DNA of 64,000 nt from Clostridia bacterium (GCA_910575725.1 CAJTFE010000019.1:1-64000), one strand, 5' to 3'; positions 51,596 to 60,583 are shown, counted from the stretch's first letter. The notes: a model not told the origin generated them from the letters alone. A program made the numbers and translations.

Positions 51596-52993
51596 ATGAC
51601 GACAGACAGAAAAAGGGCAGCAGGGCATATCTTTGCCCTGCTTACCATTACCGTGTGGGGTACGACCTTTGTGGCGACGAAAACCCTGCTCAATCATTAC
51701 GATGCGCTTCAGATTATGCTGATGCGCTTCTTTATCGCATGGGTAGTTTTGATGCTCTATACCCGGAAAGTGGAAAAGCCGGGGGGAGTGAAGGAGGAGC
51801 TGGGGATTTTTGCCCTCTCCCTTTCCGGCATCACTTTGTATTACTATTTTGAAAATACGGCCCTGACCTATACCCTGGCCGCCAATGTGAGCATTATCCT
51901 GGCGGCGGCCCCTGTTTTTACGGCTGTTCTGGCTCATTTATTTACCAGGGACGAGAAACTGTCCGGGCGGACGTGGGCAGGCTTTTTCATTGCCATTGCA
52001 GGCGTTGTGCTGGTGGTGTTTAACGGAACCTTTGTGCTGAAGCTGAATCCCCTGGGAGATGCCCTTTCCCTTCTGGCAGCCCTGTCCTGGGCTGTCTACT
52101 CCGTGCTTCTCAAAAGCTATGTGGGGCATATGGACAACTGGATTTTAACAAGGAAAATGCTCTTTTATGCATTGCTGCTGACAGCGCCCGCCGCTCTTTT
52201 TGGGAAGGGCCTTCCGCCGCTTTCGCCTCTTGTAAGGGGAGACGTTATATTCTGCCTGCTGTTTTTGGGGGTGCTTGGAAGCGCTGTCTGCTACATTACC
52301 TGGAATATTGCCATCAGACGGATCGGGGTAGTGAACACCAACAATTACATCTATCTGAACCCCTTTGTGACCATGGTCTGTGCGGCAATCGTACTGAAGG
52401 AGCCGGTTACGGCGGCAGGCGTGACAGGAGCCGTTCTGATTGTGGGGGGAATTCTTGTGTCGGAGCTTCCAAAGGGCTTTTCCGTTTTTGGCGGCCTGTA
52501 TCCCAGGGAGTATATCGCTTCTACCTACGAGATTGATTTTGAAGGCTTGTATCAGGCAGGATACCGCGGCGTCCTTTTTGATGTGGATAACACGCTGGTT
52601 CCCCATGATGCCCCGGCTGACCAGCGCAGCATCGCCCTTTTTGAGCGTTTACGAAAGCTGGGCTTTTCCACCTGCTTGATTTCCAACAACAAGGAGCCAA
52701 GAGTGACGCCCTTTGCCGATGCCCTGAAAACCCAGTACGTATATAAGGCCGGAAAGCCCAGGCGCAGAGGCTATCAGGAGGGCATGAAACGCATGGGAAC
52801 CCATAAGGGCGACACCCTCTTTGTAGGAGATCAGCTTTTTACAGACGTCTGGGGAGCGAACCGGGCAGGAATGTACTCTATACTGGTGAAGCCTATGAAC
52901 CCTAGGGAAGAGATACAGATTGTACTGAAGCGTTACCTGGAGAAGCCGGTTTTGTATTGCTATCTGCGAAGGCAGAGGAGGAATTCTTCTTAG
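51596..52993 (+). CDS. EamA/DMT transporter fused to a YqeG-type HAD phosphatase
   Basis: A 465-aa fusion. Residues about 8-295 form ten membrane helices with two EamA repeats (LLTITVWGTTFVATKTLL; LGDALSLLAALSWAVYSVLL; GVVNTNNYIYLNPFVTMVCA). From about residue 300 a YqeG/HAD-IIIA phosphatase follows: FDVDNTLVPHD (Asp nucleophile near 328), LISNNKE, AGKPRRRGYQEGMKRMG and FVGDQLFTDVWGANRAG. The frame is continuous with no sign of an error at the join. ATG 51596 gives a normal DMT start; ATG 51545, overlapping the nrdR stop, is an alternative adding 17 residues. Confidence 0.85.
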   Translation: MTTDRKRAAGHIFALLTITVWGTTFVATKTLLNHYDALQIMLMRFFIAWVVLMLYTRKVEKPGGVKEELGIFALSLSGITLYYYFENTALTYTLAANVSIILAAAPVFTAVLAHLFTRDEKLSGRTWAGFFIAIAGVVLVVFNGTFVLKLNPLGDALSLLAALSWAVYSVLLKSYVGHMDNWILTRKMLFYALLLTAPAALFGKGLPPLSPLVRGDVIFCLLFLGVLGSAVCYITWNIAIRRIGVVNTNNYIYLNPFVTMVCAAIVLKEPVTAAGVTGAVLIVGGILVSELPKGFSVFGGLYPREYIASTYEIDFEGLYQAGYRGVLFDVDNTLVPHDAPADQRSIALFERLRKLGFSTCLISNNKEPRVTPFADALKTQYVYKAGKPRRRGYQEGMKRMGTHKGDTLFVGDQLFTDVWGANRAGMYSILVKPMNPREEIQIVLKRYLEKPVLYCYLRRQRRNSS

Positions 52994-53085
52994 GCGGAGC
53001 ATCCAAAGAAAGCATCCGTGCGCCGGCGGCATAGAAGCCGGGAAAAGTGATACTTGAAGAACATAGAAAGAAGGTTAATAGAAAA

Positions 53086-54165
53086 ATGAGAATCCAGGCA
53101 GCAAGAACCTTATTAAAAGAAAAGGGACTGGATGCGGCATTCATCGCATCCCCGGCCAACATCCGCTATCTTAGCGATTTTGCAGGTACAGACAGCTATC
53201 TGTATCTGTCCGGCAGAAAACAGGTAATCCTCACAGACAGCCGCTATACCCTCCAGGCAGAAGAGGAAGGAAAGGGCAGCGAGGTCCGGACGATCAAAGG
53301 CGAGCGGGGATACGGCGTTCTCTTAAAAGAGCTTTTAGAGGAGGATAAGGCCACACGTCTGGGCTTTGAGGACGGCGTAATGACCTGGCAGACCGTAAAA
53401 AAGCTCCAGGAAGCCCAGGAAGGCGGAAAGGAAGAAGAACGGTGGGTTCCCCTTGGAGAAGACTTGTCCCTGCTTCGGGCAGTGAAAGAGGAAGAAGAGA
53501 TAGAGAAGCTCTCCCGTGCCGAGCAGATTGGCGACGAAGCATTTTCCTACATTCTGACAGAAATAAAGCCAGGCATCACAGAGCTTGAGATAGCCGCAAA
53601 GCTGGAATACTATATGAAGAGCCACGGAGCCCAGGAAAAAAGCTTCGACACCATCGCCGCCTCCGGCCTCCACAGCGCCATGCCCCATGCAGTACCTTCT
53701 AAGAAGGCACTGGAAAAGGGAGACTTCCTCACTCTGGACTTTGGCTGCAGATACCAGGGCTACTGCTCTGACATGACACGAACCATCGTGATTGGAAAAG
53801 CCAGCCAGAAGCAAAAAGAGATATACAAGATCGTACTGGAAGCCCAGGAGGCAGCACTGTCGGGCCTTCGGGCCGGCATGACAGGAGCCGAAGGCGACAG
53901 ACTGGCAAGAAAAGTCATAGAAGAGGCAGGATACGCAGAATACTTCGGCCACGGCCTGGGCCACAGCGTAGGCCTGGAAATCCACGAAAAGCCAGCCCTG
54001 TCCCCCAAGGATCAGACAATCCTAAAACCCGGTATAATAGAAACCATAGAGCCCGGCATCTACATCCCCGGCTTCGGCGGCGTCCGCATTGAGGACATGA
54101 CCGTAATCACGGAAAACGGAATCCGAAACCTGACAAGCTCCCCCAAAGAGCTGATCGAGCTTTAA
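53086..54165 (+). CDS. Xaa-Pro aminopeptidase (M24B)
   Basis: A 359-aa metallopeptidase removing N-terminal residues before proline. It has a creatinase-type N-domain (IQAARTLLKEKGLDAAFIAS PANIRYLSDFAG) and a pita-bread catalytic domain. The metal ligands are in TLDFGCRYQGYCSDMTRTIV, GHGLGHSVGLEIHE, ETIEPGIYIPGFGGVRIED. ATG 53086 starts at the conserved N-terminus. In many Firmicutes this gene directly precedes efp; here an FGGY kinase with its structured leader sits between them. Confidence 0.93.
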   Translation: MRIQAARTLLKEKGLDAAFIASPANIRYLSDFAGTDSYLYLSGRKQVILTDSRYTLQAEEEGKGSEVRTIKGERGYGVLLKELLEEDKATRLGFEDGVMTWQTVKKLQEAQEGGKEEERWVPLGEDLSLLRAVKEEEEIEKLSRAEQIGDEAFSYILTEIKPGITELEIAAKLEYYMKSHGAQEKSFDTIAASGLHSAMPHAVPSKKALEKGDFLTLDFGCRYQGYCSDMTRTIVIGKASQKQKEIYKIVLEAQEAALSGLRAGMTGAEGDRLARKVIEEAGYAEYFGHGLGHSVGLEIHEKPALSPKDQTILKPGIIETIEPGIYIPGFGGVRIEDMTVITENGIRNLTSSPKELIEL

Positions 54166-54501
54166 TAGGGCAAATACCTCAAGCTTGGATATTGATAAAA
54201 TTGAAGCAGCCATTCCCTTTTGTCTTGCCCAAGAGATTCGGGAATTTTAAAATACTGTCAAAATGCTTGACAGGGCCAAAACTGCGATTTATGATCTAAT
54301 ATAGAATGAATCCGTAAGTACAAACAGTCCAGCTGAGAAATGTTAAGTATTCTTTCAAAAATAATTTCTGCTGGACGGTAAAGCCGAGGAGGCGCACGAG
54401 AGGAACTTTTATGAGTGCCTTTTCGAATAAAAGTTCCTCTCATAACCGGTGTGCCGAAGCGGCCTTACCCTTTAGTGCCGTCGCGCAGCGACTTTAAAAC
54501 A
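54166..54501. other. Intergenic region with consecutive hairpins
   Basis: No gene. A first hairpin pairs GTCCAGC (54327-54333) with GCTGGAC (54370-54376). Immediately after, 54377-54469 folds as GGTAAAGCCG, GGCGCAC, GAGAGGAACTTTTAT against ATAAAAGTTCCTCTC, GTGTGCC, CGGCCTTACC. A small GTCGC-GCA-GCGAC hairpin follows at about 54480-54492. With the 94-nt repeat hairpin downstream this makes an almost continuous structured leader or transcript-end region of about 270 nt. Confidence 0.6.
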
Positions 54502-54595
54502 GTAATATCCCTCACAGAGCACAAATCGATTTTCAGACGCATGTTTTCTGCGGCTGGAAATTGATTTCATACCTGTGTACTGGGAGGGACATTAC
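54502..54595 (+). promoter_or_regulatory. 94-nt leader hairpin, copy 1 (FGGY kinase)
   Basis: Outer arms 54502-54522 and 54575-54595 pair with a few mismatches. An inner stem AAATCGATTT / AAATTGATTT and a CGCA/TGCG tip follow. It ends 24 nt before the kinase ATG and is followed by GGAACTGGAATAGGAGGA, also conserved in copy 2. About 85 of 94 positions match copy 2 at 61383-61476. C54515-G54582 replaces the A-T pair of copy 2, a compensatory change. Confidence 0.75.
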
Positions 54596-54619
54596 GGAAC
54601 TGGAATAGGAGGAGAAAGT

Positions 54620-56134
54620 ATGAAATACTTATTGGGAATCGACAATGGGGGAACCTTTTCCAAAGCTGCAATTTTCGATGAAAACGGAAAGCAGATTTCC
54701 GTAGCCAGCGTTCCGACCGTCACACTCACGCCAAAGCCGGGCTACACCGAAAAAGACTTAAACGAGCTGTGGCAGGTAAATGCGGACGCTATCCGCGGCG
54801 CCATAGAAAAGAGCGGCATCGATCCGAAGGACATTGCCGGCGTATCCTTTTCCGGAGCGGGCAAGGGCCTCTATATGGTAGGGCACGACGGAAAGCCCTC
54901 CTACAACGGAATTATGTCAACTGACACGAGAGCCTGGGCCCAGGTAGAAGGCTGGTACAAGGACGGAACCAACAAAAAAGTATATGAAAAAACCTTCCAG
55001 GAGATCCTGGCCGTGCAGCCCGTAAGCCTGCTGGCCTGGTTCAAGGAAAACCAGCCGGAGGTTCTGGAAAACACAAAATATATCTTCGCAGTCAAAGACT
55101 ATATCCGCTACATGCTAACAGGCGAGGCCTACAGCGAATACACCGACTGCTCCGGCGGCAATCTGGTAAATATGGTGACTGGAGAGCATGACAAAGAGCT
55201 TATGGCCCTCTATGGCCTGGAGGACTGCTATGAAAAGCTTCCGCCTCTGCGCCATTCTGCGGATCTCTGCGGCCATGTAACAAAGGAAGCCAGCGGGAAA
55301 ACCCTGCTTCCTGAGGGCACCCCTGTGGCAGCAGGCATGTTTGACGTGAACGCCTGCGGCATCGCTTCCGGCCTGTCCGATGAGGAGCAGATGTGCATGA
55401 TAGCGGGAACCTGGAGCATCAACGAATTCATCGGAAAAGAGCCGGTGACGAACGGAACCGTGGCCTTAAACTCCATGTTCTGCATTCCGGGCTATTACCT
55501 TATCGAAGAGAGCAGCCCCACCTCCGCCGGAAATATGGAGTGGTTTGTCCGCAATCTGATGAACTACGAGAAGGAAGAAGCCAAGGGAAAGGGAGGCTCC
55601 GTGTACGACATCACCAATGAGTGGGCGGCTTCCGTCGAGCCCCAGGACAGCAACATCATATTCCTTCCCTTCCTGAACGGCTCCAACGAGGATGCCCTTG
55701 CAAAAGGAACCTTTGTGGGCCTCACTGCCTTTCACAGCAAAAAGCATATGCTGCGGGCAGTCTACGAGGGGATCGTGTTTTCCCATGTGACCCATGTAAA
55801 GAAGCTCCTGCGCAACCGCGAGACGCCCAAAAGCATCCGCCTTTCCGGCGGCGCCGCCAATTCCGACGTGTGGGTACAGATCTTTGCAGACGCACTCCAG
55901 ATTCCCATTGACGTAATCGCAGACAAGGAATTGGGAGCCCAGGGGGCAGCTATTGCAGCCGGAATTGCAGCCGGAATCTATCCGGATTACCAGGAAGCCA
56001 TCCGCCGGACTGTGACCATTACCAAGACCATTTACCCCCGGCCTGAGTACAAAGAAATCTATGAGGAGAAGTATGCAGCCTACCGGACAGTGATTGACGG
56101 CCTTAGCAGCGCATGGGAGAGATTTAAAAACTAA
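54620..56134 (+). CDS. FGGY-family carbohydrate kinase
   Basis: A 504-aa sugar kinase. The N-terminal ATPase domain is KYLLGIDNGGTFSKAAIFDE, with the middle motif GVSFSGAGKGLYMVGHDG. The C-terminal domain has IRLSGGAANSDVWVQIFADA and DVIADKELGAQGAAIAAGIA, the FGGY C-terminal signature. It groups by look with L-xylulose/xylulose-type kinases but the substrate is not certain. ATG 54620 has AGGAGGAG upstream. The shared leader hairpin ties it to the aldolase/PTS operon at 61.5 kb. Confidence 0.9.
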   Translation: MKYLLGIDNGGTFSKAAIFDENGKQISVASVPTVTLTPKPGYTEKDLNELWQVNADAIRGAIEKSGIDPKDIAGVSFSGAGKGLYMVGHDGKPSYNGIMSTDTRAWAQVEGWYKDGTNKKVYEKTFQEILAVQPVSLLAWFKENQPEVLENTKYIFAVKDYIRYMLTGEAYSEYTDCSGGNLVNMVTGEHDKELMALYGLEDCYEKLPPLRHSADLCGHVTKEASGKTLLPEGTPVAAGMFDVNACGIASGLSDEEQMCMIAGTWSINEFIGKEPVTNGTVALNSMFCIPGYYLIEESSPTSAGNMEWFVRNLMNYEKEEAKGKGGSVYDITNEWAASVEPQDSNIIFLPFLNGSNEDALAKGTFVGLTAFHSKKHMLRAVYEGIVFSHVTHVKKLLRNRETPKSIRLSGGAANSDVWVQIFADALQIPIDVIADKELGAQGAAIAAGIAAGIYPDYQEAIRRTVTITKTIYPRPEYKEIYEEKYAAYRTVIDGLSSAWERFKN

Positions 56135-56141
56135 AAAATAC

Positions 56142-56170
56142 TTGAAAAGCAGATTGTTTTATTATAAAAT
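56142..56170 (+). promoter_or_regulatory. efp promoter
   Basis: TTGAAA (56142-56147) and TAAAAT (56165-56170), 17-nt spacing. Confidence 0.6.
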
Positions 56171-56279
56171 AGAGCGTAGATTTGTGCAGAGGATCTGCAT
56201 GAATATAGTTCAAATTGAGACTGGTACAGTATAAATAAAGTACAGTTACGGAAGGAAAAACTAGGAGGAATAGTGAAGA

Positions 56280-56837
56280 ATGATTTCAGCAGGAGATTTT
56301 AGAAATGGTGTAACCCTTGAAATTGAGGGAAATGTTTATCAGATTATGGAGTTCCAGCATGTAAAGCCGGGCAAGGGCGCAGCTTTTGTGAGAACCAAGC
56401 TTAAGAATATCATCAACGGCGGCGTGGTAGAGAAAACCTTCCGTCCCACCGAGAAGTTCCCGGCAGCGCGTATCGACCGCGTGGATATGCAGTATCTGTA
56501 TTCCGACGGAGATCTGTTCCATTTTATGAACGTAGAGACCTACGATCAGATTGCACTCAACGCAGAAGACATCGGCGATGCGCTGAAGTTCGTGAAAGAG
56601 AACGAGATGTGCAAGGTATGCTCCTACAATGGCAATGTATTTGCCGTAGAGCCGCCTCTCTTTGTAGAGCTTGAGATCAGCGACACCGAGCCGGGCTTCA
56701 AGGGTGATACCGCAACAGGCGCAACCAAGCCGGCCGTGGTAGAGACAGGCGCTACCGTATATGTGCCTCTCTTTGTGGAGCAGGGCGATAAGATCAAGAT
56801 TGATACCCGTTCCGGAGAGTATCTGTCCAGAGTATAA
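56280..56837 (+). CDS. efp: Translation elongation factor P
   Basis: Helps ribosomes through polyproline stretches. The 185-aa protein has the KOW-like N-domain with the tip loop [14 protein letters not shown], Lys32 being the residue that is modified in many bacteria. It continues with [17 protein letters not shown] and the C-terminal OB domain ending [17 protein letters not shown] 56280 has AGGAGG upstream. No modifying enzyme (EpmA/YmfI type) is seen nearby. Confidence 0.96.
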   Translation: MISAGDFRNGVTLEIEGNVYQIMEFQHVKPGKGAAFVRTKLKNIINGGVVEKTFRPTEKFPAARIDRVDMQYLYSDGDLFHFMNVETYDQIALNAEDIGDALKFVKENEMCKVCSYNGNVFAVEPPLFVELEISDTEPGFKGDTATGATKPAVVETGATVYVPLFVEQGDKIKIDTRSGEYLSRV

Positions 56838-56865
56838 GCTGATAGGACATCACAGGTAAAGACAG

Positions 56866-56906
56866 AAAGACAGGCTGCCGCAGGTTTTTTGCGGCAGCCT
56901 GTCTTT
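56866..56906 (+). terminator. efp terminator
   Basis: A perfect 17-bp stem: AAAGACAGGCTGCCGCA (56866-56882) with TGCGGCAGCCTGTCTTT (56890-56906). Confidence 0.9.
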
Positions 56907-56919
56907 CGGGCAAAACAAA

Positions 56920-56945
56920 AACCCGATCTGCAGTGAGATCGGGTT
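56920..56945 (-). terminator. Terminator of the tRNA-Arg gene
   Basis: On the minus strand AACCCGATCT pairs with AGATCGGGTT and is followed by TTTGTTTTG. Confidence 0.85.
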
Positions 56946-56951
56946 ATCTGA

Positions 56952-57024
56952 TGCATCTGACTAGATTCGAACTAGCGGCACCTGGCGTCGGAGGCCAGTG
57001 CTCTATCCACTGAGCTACAGATGC
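56952..57024 (-). tRNA. tRNA-Arg(CCG)
   Basis: Cloverleaf on the minus strand: acceptor GCATCTG/CAGATGC, D-arm GCTC-AGTGGATA-GAGC, anticodon stem CTGGC/GCCAG with loop CTCCGAC (anticodon CCG), and T-arm GCTAG-TTCGAAT-CTAGT. Discriminator base is A. The 3' CCA is not encoded. Confidence 0.95.
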
Positions 57025-57169
57025 AAGTGATTAACACCTTGATTATTTTACAACAAAATTTGAAAATGTGCAAGCATTATCTGAAAAAAATCATCGAAAA
57101 TCAATGTTGCTGGTTACTGTTCGCTCTGTGGCCAGTAATAAATTAATTTCTAAAAAAAGTATAAAGTCC

Positions 57170-57198
57170 TTGTAATTGTAAAAAATTTACTGTATACT
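57170..57198 (+). promoter_or_regulatory. Promoter of the DUF5688 gene
   Basis: TTGTAA (57170-57175) and TATACT (57193-57198), 17-nt spacing. Confidence 0.7.
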
Positions 57199-57280
57199 GA
57201 AGTTGTCTTTCGTTCAAAGCAGCGTTTCGCTGTATCAATCCCCAAAAGACAGATAAATCAACAAAGAAAGGAAGGAAAAG

Positions 57281-58171
57281 ATGAACTATCAAGAATTTGT
57301 AGGCTCTGTGACCGGGTTTTTGCGGGAAACACTGCCCGGAGGCACAGAACTGAGCCTGATTCCCCTTGAAAAGAACAACGGGGTAATCCTGGAAGGATTG
57401 TCCGTGCGCAGGGAGGGAGAACGGGCAGCTCCGGCTATTTATCTGGATACCTATTACCAGGAGTATCTGGCCGGCCAGCCTTTAAGGCAGATTCAGGAGA
57501 CAATCCTGGAGTGCTGCGAGGACAGCTGTTTTTCCGGGCAGTTTGACGCCGATTTTTTTGCAGATTACCGGAAGGTAAAACCTACCGTTGTCTACAAGCT
57601 GATCAATTATGAGAAGAACAAGGAGCTTCTGGGACGGGTTCCCCATGTGCCCTTTTTGAATCTGGCCATGGTATTCTACTGCCTTCTTCCGGATACTCCG
57701 GTAGGAAATGCTACCGTGCTCATACACAACAGCCATATAAGGTACTGGCAGATTACCTGCACGGAGCTTTACCAGGATGCAAAACAGAACACCCCCCATC
57801 TGCTTCCGGCAGAAGTAAAATCCATGAGCCAGGTGCTCTTAGAGCTCTCAGACGAAATGGAGGATTCCAAAGATGAAGTGATTCCCATGTATGTGCTGAC
57901 CAATTCCAGAAAGGCGCTGGGGGCTGCATGCATCCTGTACGACAATATGTTAAAATACTGTGCGGAATGTCTGGGATCCGCCTATTACCTGCTTCCCAGC
58001 AGCATCCATGAAGTGATTCTCGTTCCGGAAAAGGCTGTGCCGGACTCTGGAGAACTGGCAGCTATGGTACGGGATATCAACCGGACACAGGTGCTGCGGA
58101 CAGAAGTGCTTTCGGATCAGATTTATTTCTATCGGCCCGAATCCGGCCGTTTATCCATAGTAAAGGAATAG
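57281..58171 (+). CDS. DUF5688 family protein
   Basis: A 296-aa soluble protein. Its layout matches the DUF5688 proteins common in Lachnospiraceae: MNYQEFVGSVTGFLRETLPG, NGVILEGLSVRREGERAAPA then PTVVYKLINYEKNKELLGRV PHVPFLNLAMVFY, and YVLTNSRKALGAACILYDN near the end. No catalytic motif is known and the function is unresolved. ATG 57281 has AAAGGAAGG upstream. It is useful as a taxonomic marker. Confidence 0.85.
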   Translation: MNYQEFVGSVTGFLRETLPGGTELSLIPLEKNNGVILEGLSVRREGERAAPAIYLDTYYQEYLAGQPLRQIQETILECCEDSCFSGQFDADFFADYRKVKPTVVYKLINYEKNKELLGRVPHVPFLNLAMVFYCLLPDTPVGNATVLIHNSHIRYWQITCTELYQDAKQNTPHLLPAEVKSMSQVLLELSDEMEDSKDEVIPMYVLTNSRKALGAACILYDNMLKYCAECLGSAYYLLPSSIHEVILVPEKAVPDSGELAAMVRDINRTQVLRTEVLSDQIYFYRPESGRLSIVKE

Positions 58172-58312
58172 ATTTCACAAATTTATCACATTTTACAGTT
58201 GCCTTTTTTCCATAAGTTTGTTACAATCTTTTTATTACGAAATTGTTACATTTGTTAAGCAGATATAACTGTGCCGGATAAATGTAAAAACTAGAATTGA
58301 GGATGTGAAAAA

Positions 58313-59380
58313 ATGTCGGATAAGTTTGGAAATTGGATAGCAAGGTATAAGCGTCAGACAGCGGCAGGCTGTATTCTCCTCTGCCTGCTGGTGGTAGCGG
58401 CAGTTGTACTGACGGGCAAAAAGAAGGGCGCGGCTCAGGAGGCCGAGGCAGCAGACGTACAGATACGGACAGAGGAAGCAGAAGGCGAAGGCGAAGACAG
58501 CGGAGCCGTTGTGTCGGCGGCAGGCAGCCAGGAGGGAACGGTAGCCCAGGTAGAGCCCAATGTGCTGGAACAGGACGCCTATGAGGATGTGAATGCCATT
58601 GTACAGCAGTATTACAGCTTTCTGTCAGCAGGAGACATGGAAGGCCTGGCTACTGTGGTGGATGAGATCAGCGACGACGAGAGAAGCCGGATTCTGGGCT
58701 CCCAGAGCCTTGTAGAGGGCTATCAGAATATTTCCTGCTATACAAAGAAGGGAATGGAAGAAGGCTCCTATGTTGTCTTTGTCTATTATGAATTGAAGTT
58801 TAAGCAGATTGAGACGGCGGCGCCGGGACTTTCTCCGCTGTACGTATATACCAACGAAGAAGGCAGTCTTTGTATTATGAACCGTGAAGCCAGCGACGAG
58901 CTGAAGGCCTATGTAGAGGAGATGGCGGACGGCGATGAGGTAAAAGCCCTTCGTGACGAAGTGAAGGAAAAATACGAGGCTGCAAAGGCGGCAGATGAAG
59001 ATCTGGCGAAGCAGGAGGAGCGGTATGTGCGTCTCTCCTCAGAACCGGAAGAGCCTGTAGAAGTAGCAGAAGCAGAAGAAGAAGCTCCAGAGGAGACACC
59101 GGAAGAAGCGCCGGAGGAAACCCCGGAAGAACCGGAGGAGGAGCCGGCAGAGGAGCCTTCCCAGGAGCCTGCGCAGACAGGAGAGGGCACAGCCCAGAAC
59201 CGTGAGACACGGTTTACAGAGAGTGTGCGCCTGCGTTCAGAGCCAAGCACAGAGGCGGAATATCTGGGCACGGCTTACCAGGGAGAACATGTGACACAGA
59301 TCGAGAGCTATGGGGATGGCTGGAGCAAGATAAAGTACAATGATAAGGAATGTTATTGTAAGACTGAATTTTTGGAATAA
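58313..59380 (+). CDS. Membrane-anchored protein with C-terminal SH3 domain
   Basis: A 355-aa protein: short cytoplasmic tail, one membrane helix (about residues 17-38) and an acidic extracellular linker. A NTF2-like middle (DAYEDVNAIVQQYYSFLSAG; about 95-195) and a coiled helix are followed by a Glu/Pro-rich repeat segment (about 240-290, EEAPEETPEEAPEETPEEPE). It ends in a bacterial SH3 domain (SVRLRSEPSTEAEYLGTAYQ ... WSKIKYNDKECYC). Likely cell-wall-facing. The ATG has GAGGATG upstream. Confidence 0.82.
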   Translation: MSDKFGNWIARYKRQTAAGCILLCLLVVAAVVLTGKKKGAAQEAEAADVQIRTEEAEGEGEDSGAVVSAAGSQEGTVAQVEPNVLEQDAYEDVNAIVQQYYSFLSAGDMEGLATVVDEISDDERSRILGSQSLVEGYQNISCYTKKGMEEGSYVVFVYYELKFKQIETAAPGLSPLYVYTNEEGSLCIMNREASDELKAYVEEMADGDEVKALRDEVKEKYEAAKAADEDLAKQEERYVRLSSEPEEPVEVAEAEEEAPEETPEEAPEETPEEPEEEPAEEPSQEPAQTGEGTAQNRETRFTESVRLRSEPSTEAEYLGTAYQGEHVTQIESYGDGWSKIKYNDKECYCKTEFLE

Positions 59381-59390
59381 AAAAAGAATG

Positions 59391-59428
59391 AAAAGCGGCG
59401 GAGCCTTTTGTAAGGCACCGCCGCTTTT
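59391..59428. terminator. Bidirectional terminator
   Basis: AAAAGCGGCGG-A-GCCTT pairs with AAGGC-A-CCGCCGCTTTT (59391-59428) between convergent genes. Confidence 0.9.
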
Positions 59429-59483
59429 AAATCATGTGCCTGTCGGCACGGTTTCCTATCACTTGAACTGCTTTTAAAAGCAA

Positions 59484-60350
59484 TTATACCAGGGTGTTGA
59501 GCATAGAGCCTACCGCATAATAATTGGTAAGATTGTATGCGCCGCCCAGTGCAAACTTAGAAAAGATTTCAAAATCATCCAGATCGCTGATGGAATTTGC
59601 CTTGCTTTGCTTTTCGGCAACGCCGGCAATCTTTTCTACAGACGCATGGTCAAGGATGTCGGAAGCCTTGGTAGCCGCGCGCTCTGCCATGCCGAACTGT
59701 CCGCCCATAATATCCTTCACAGAATTGTAATTCTTATCCAGAGTGTCCTTCAGCTTATCCTCGTCAACCTGAAGATTGCCGGACTTGTCATAGCTTAAGC
59801 CGATTCTAGCCATTGCATCCTCTGTGGTCAGAGCGTTCTTCAGAGAATTCAGCTGTCTTACTACGGTAGAGCTGCGGTCAGAATTGTTCTCCAGGAAAGA
59901 AACGGCGTTGTTGTAAGCCTTTGCAAAATCCTTGACTGCGGTAACGATATCTTCCTTAGCCTTGTCTACGGCTGCCTGTGCAGCGGCTTTATCCTCATCG
60001 GTGTTTGCCCTCTGAAGATCCTTCATAGCCGTCTCGTATTTGGAAAATACGTTGTTGCGGCTGCCAACGCGCAGCGCCTCGGAGGCAGATTCCAGAGAGG
60101 TCAGATTGTGCTTATAGCTTAACAGGAATGTAGACGTGCTGGAGGAACGGGAAGTACTCGAGGTGTAAGAAGAACCGGTACTGCTGGTGTCCTTTTTGTC
60201 TGTTGTACTGGACGTTTTGTCGGTGCTGGAGCTTTCAGATGTATCGATTCCTAAGGATTCTTCCAGCTTTTTTTTATCTGCCGCTGCCTGATCCACCCAG
60301 GATTGATACTCATTGTTGCTGCCAAAACCAGATACTCCGCTTATTGCCAT
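59484..60350 (-). CDS. Orphan FliD-like (flagellar cap-like) protein
   Basis: A 288-aa protein. A Ser/Thr-rich low-complexity segment (about 38-78) is followed by a C-terminal region reading like the end of flagellar hook-associated protein 2: AVSFLENNSDRSSTVVRQLN and ARIGLSYDKSGNLQVDEDKL, with a helical C-terminus. FliD proteins are usually over 450 aa, and no other flagellar genes are nearby, so this may be a repurposed surface protein. ATG 60350 has AAAGGAG upstream. Confidence 0.6.
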   Translation of the reverse strand: MAISGVSGFGSNNEYQSWVDQAAADKKKLEESLGIDTSESSSTDKTSSTTDKKDTSSTGSSYTSSTSRSSSTSTFLLSYKHNLTSLESASEALRVGSRNNVFSKYETAMKDLQRANTDEDKAAAQAAVDKAKEDIVTAVKDFAKAYNNAVSFLENNSDRSSTVVRQLNSLKNALTTEDAMARIGLSYDKSGNLQVDEDKLKDTLDKNYNSVKDIMGGQFGMAERAATKASDILDHASVEKIAGVAEKQSKANSISDLDDFEIFSKFALGGAYNLTNYYAVGSMLNTLV

Positions 60351-60583
60351 ATTTTCAACTCCTTTCTGGTATGCATTATTGGATCTTCGTAATCCAATAA
60401 GTGTAAAATACCGTATTTTTCATTTTTGAAGGAAGAGGTCTCCTTCTAATATATATATCGGCAGAAATTTCCCAAATAAAATAAAAAAGGAATAAAAGAC
60501 CATATATTTTGTTAGGAAAAGCGCATAAAAGGGGAAAATCTCCACACTCTATAGAAAAAGAGCGTGGGAGAAAGGAGTTTTTT

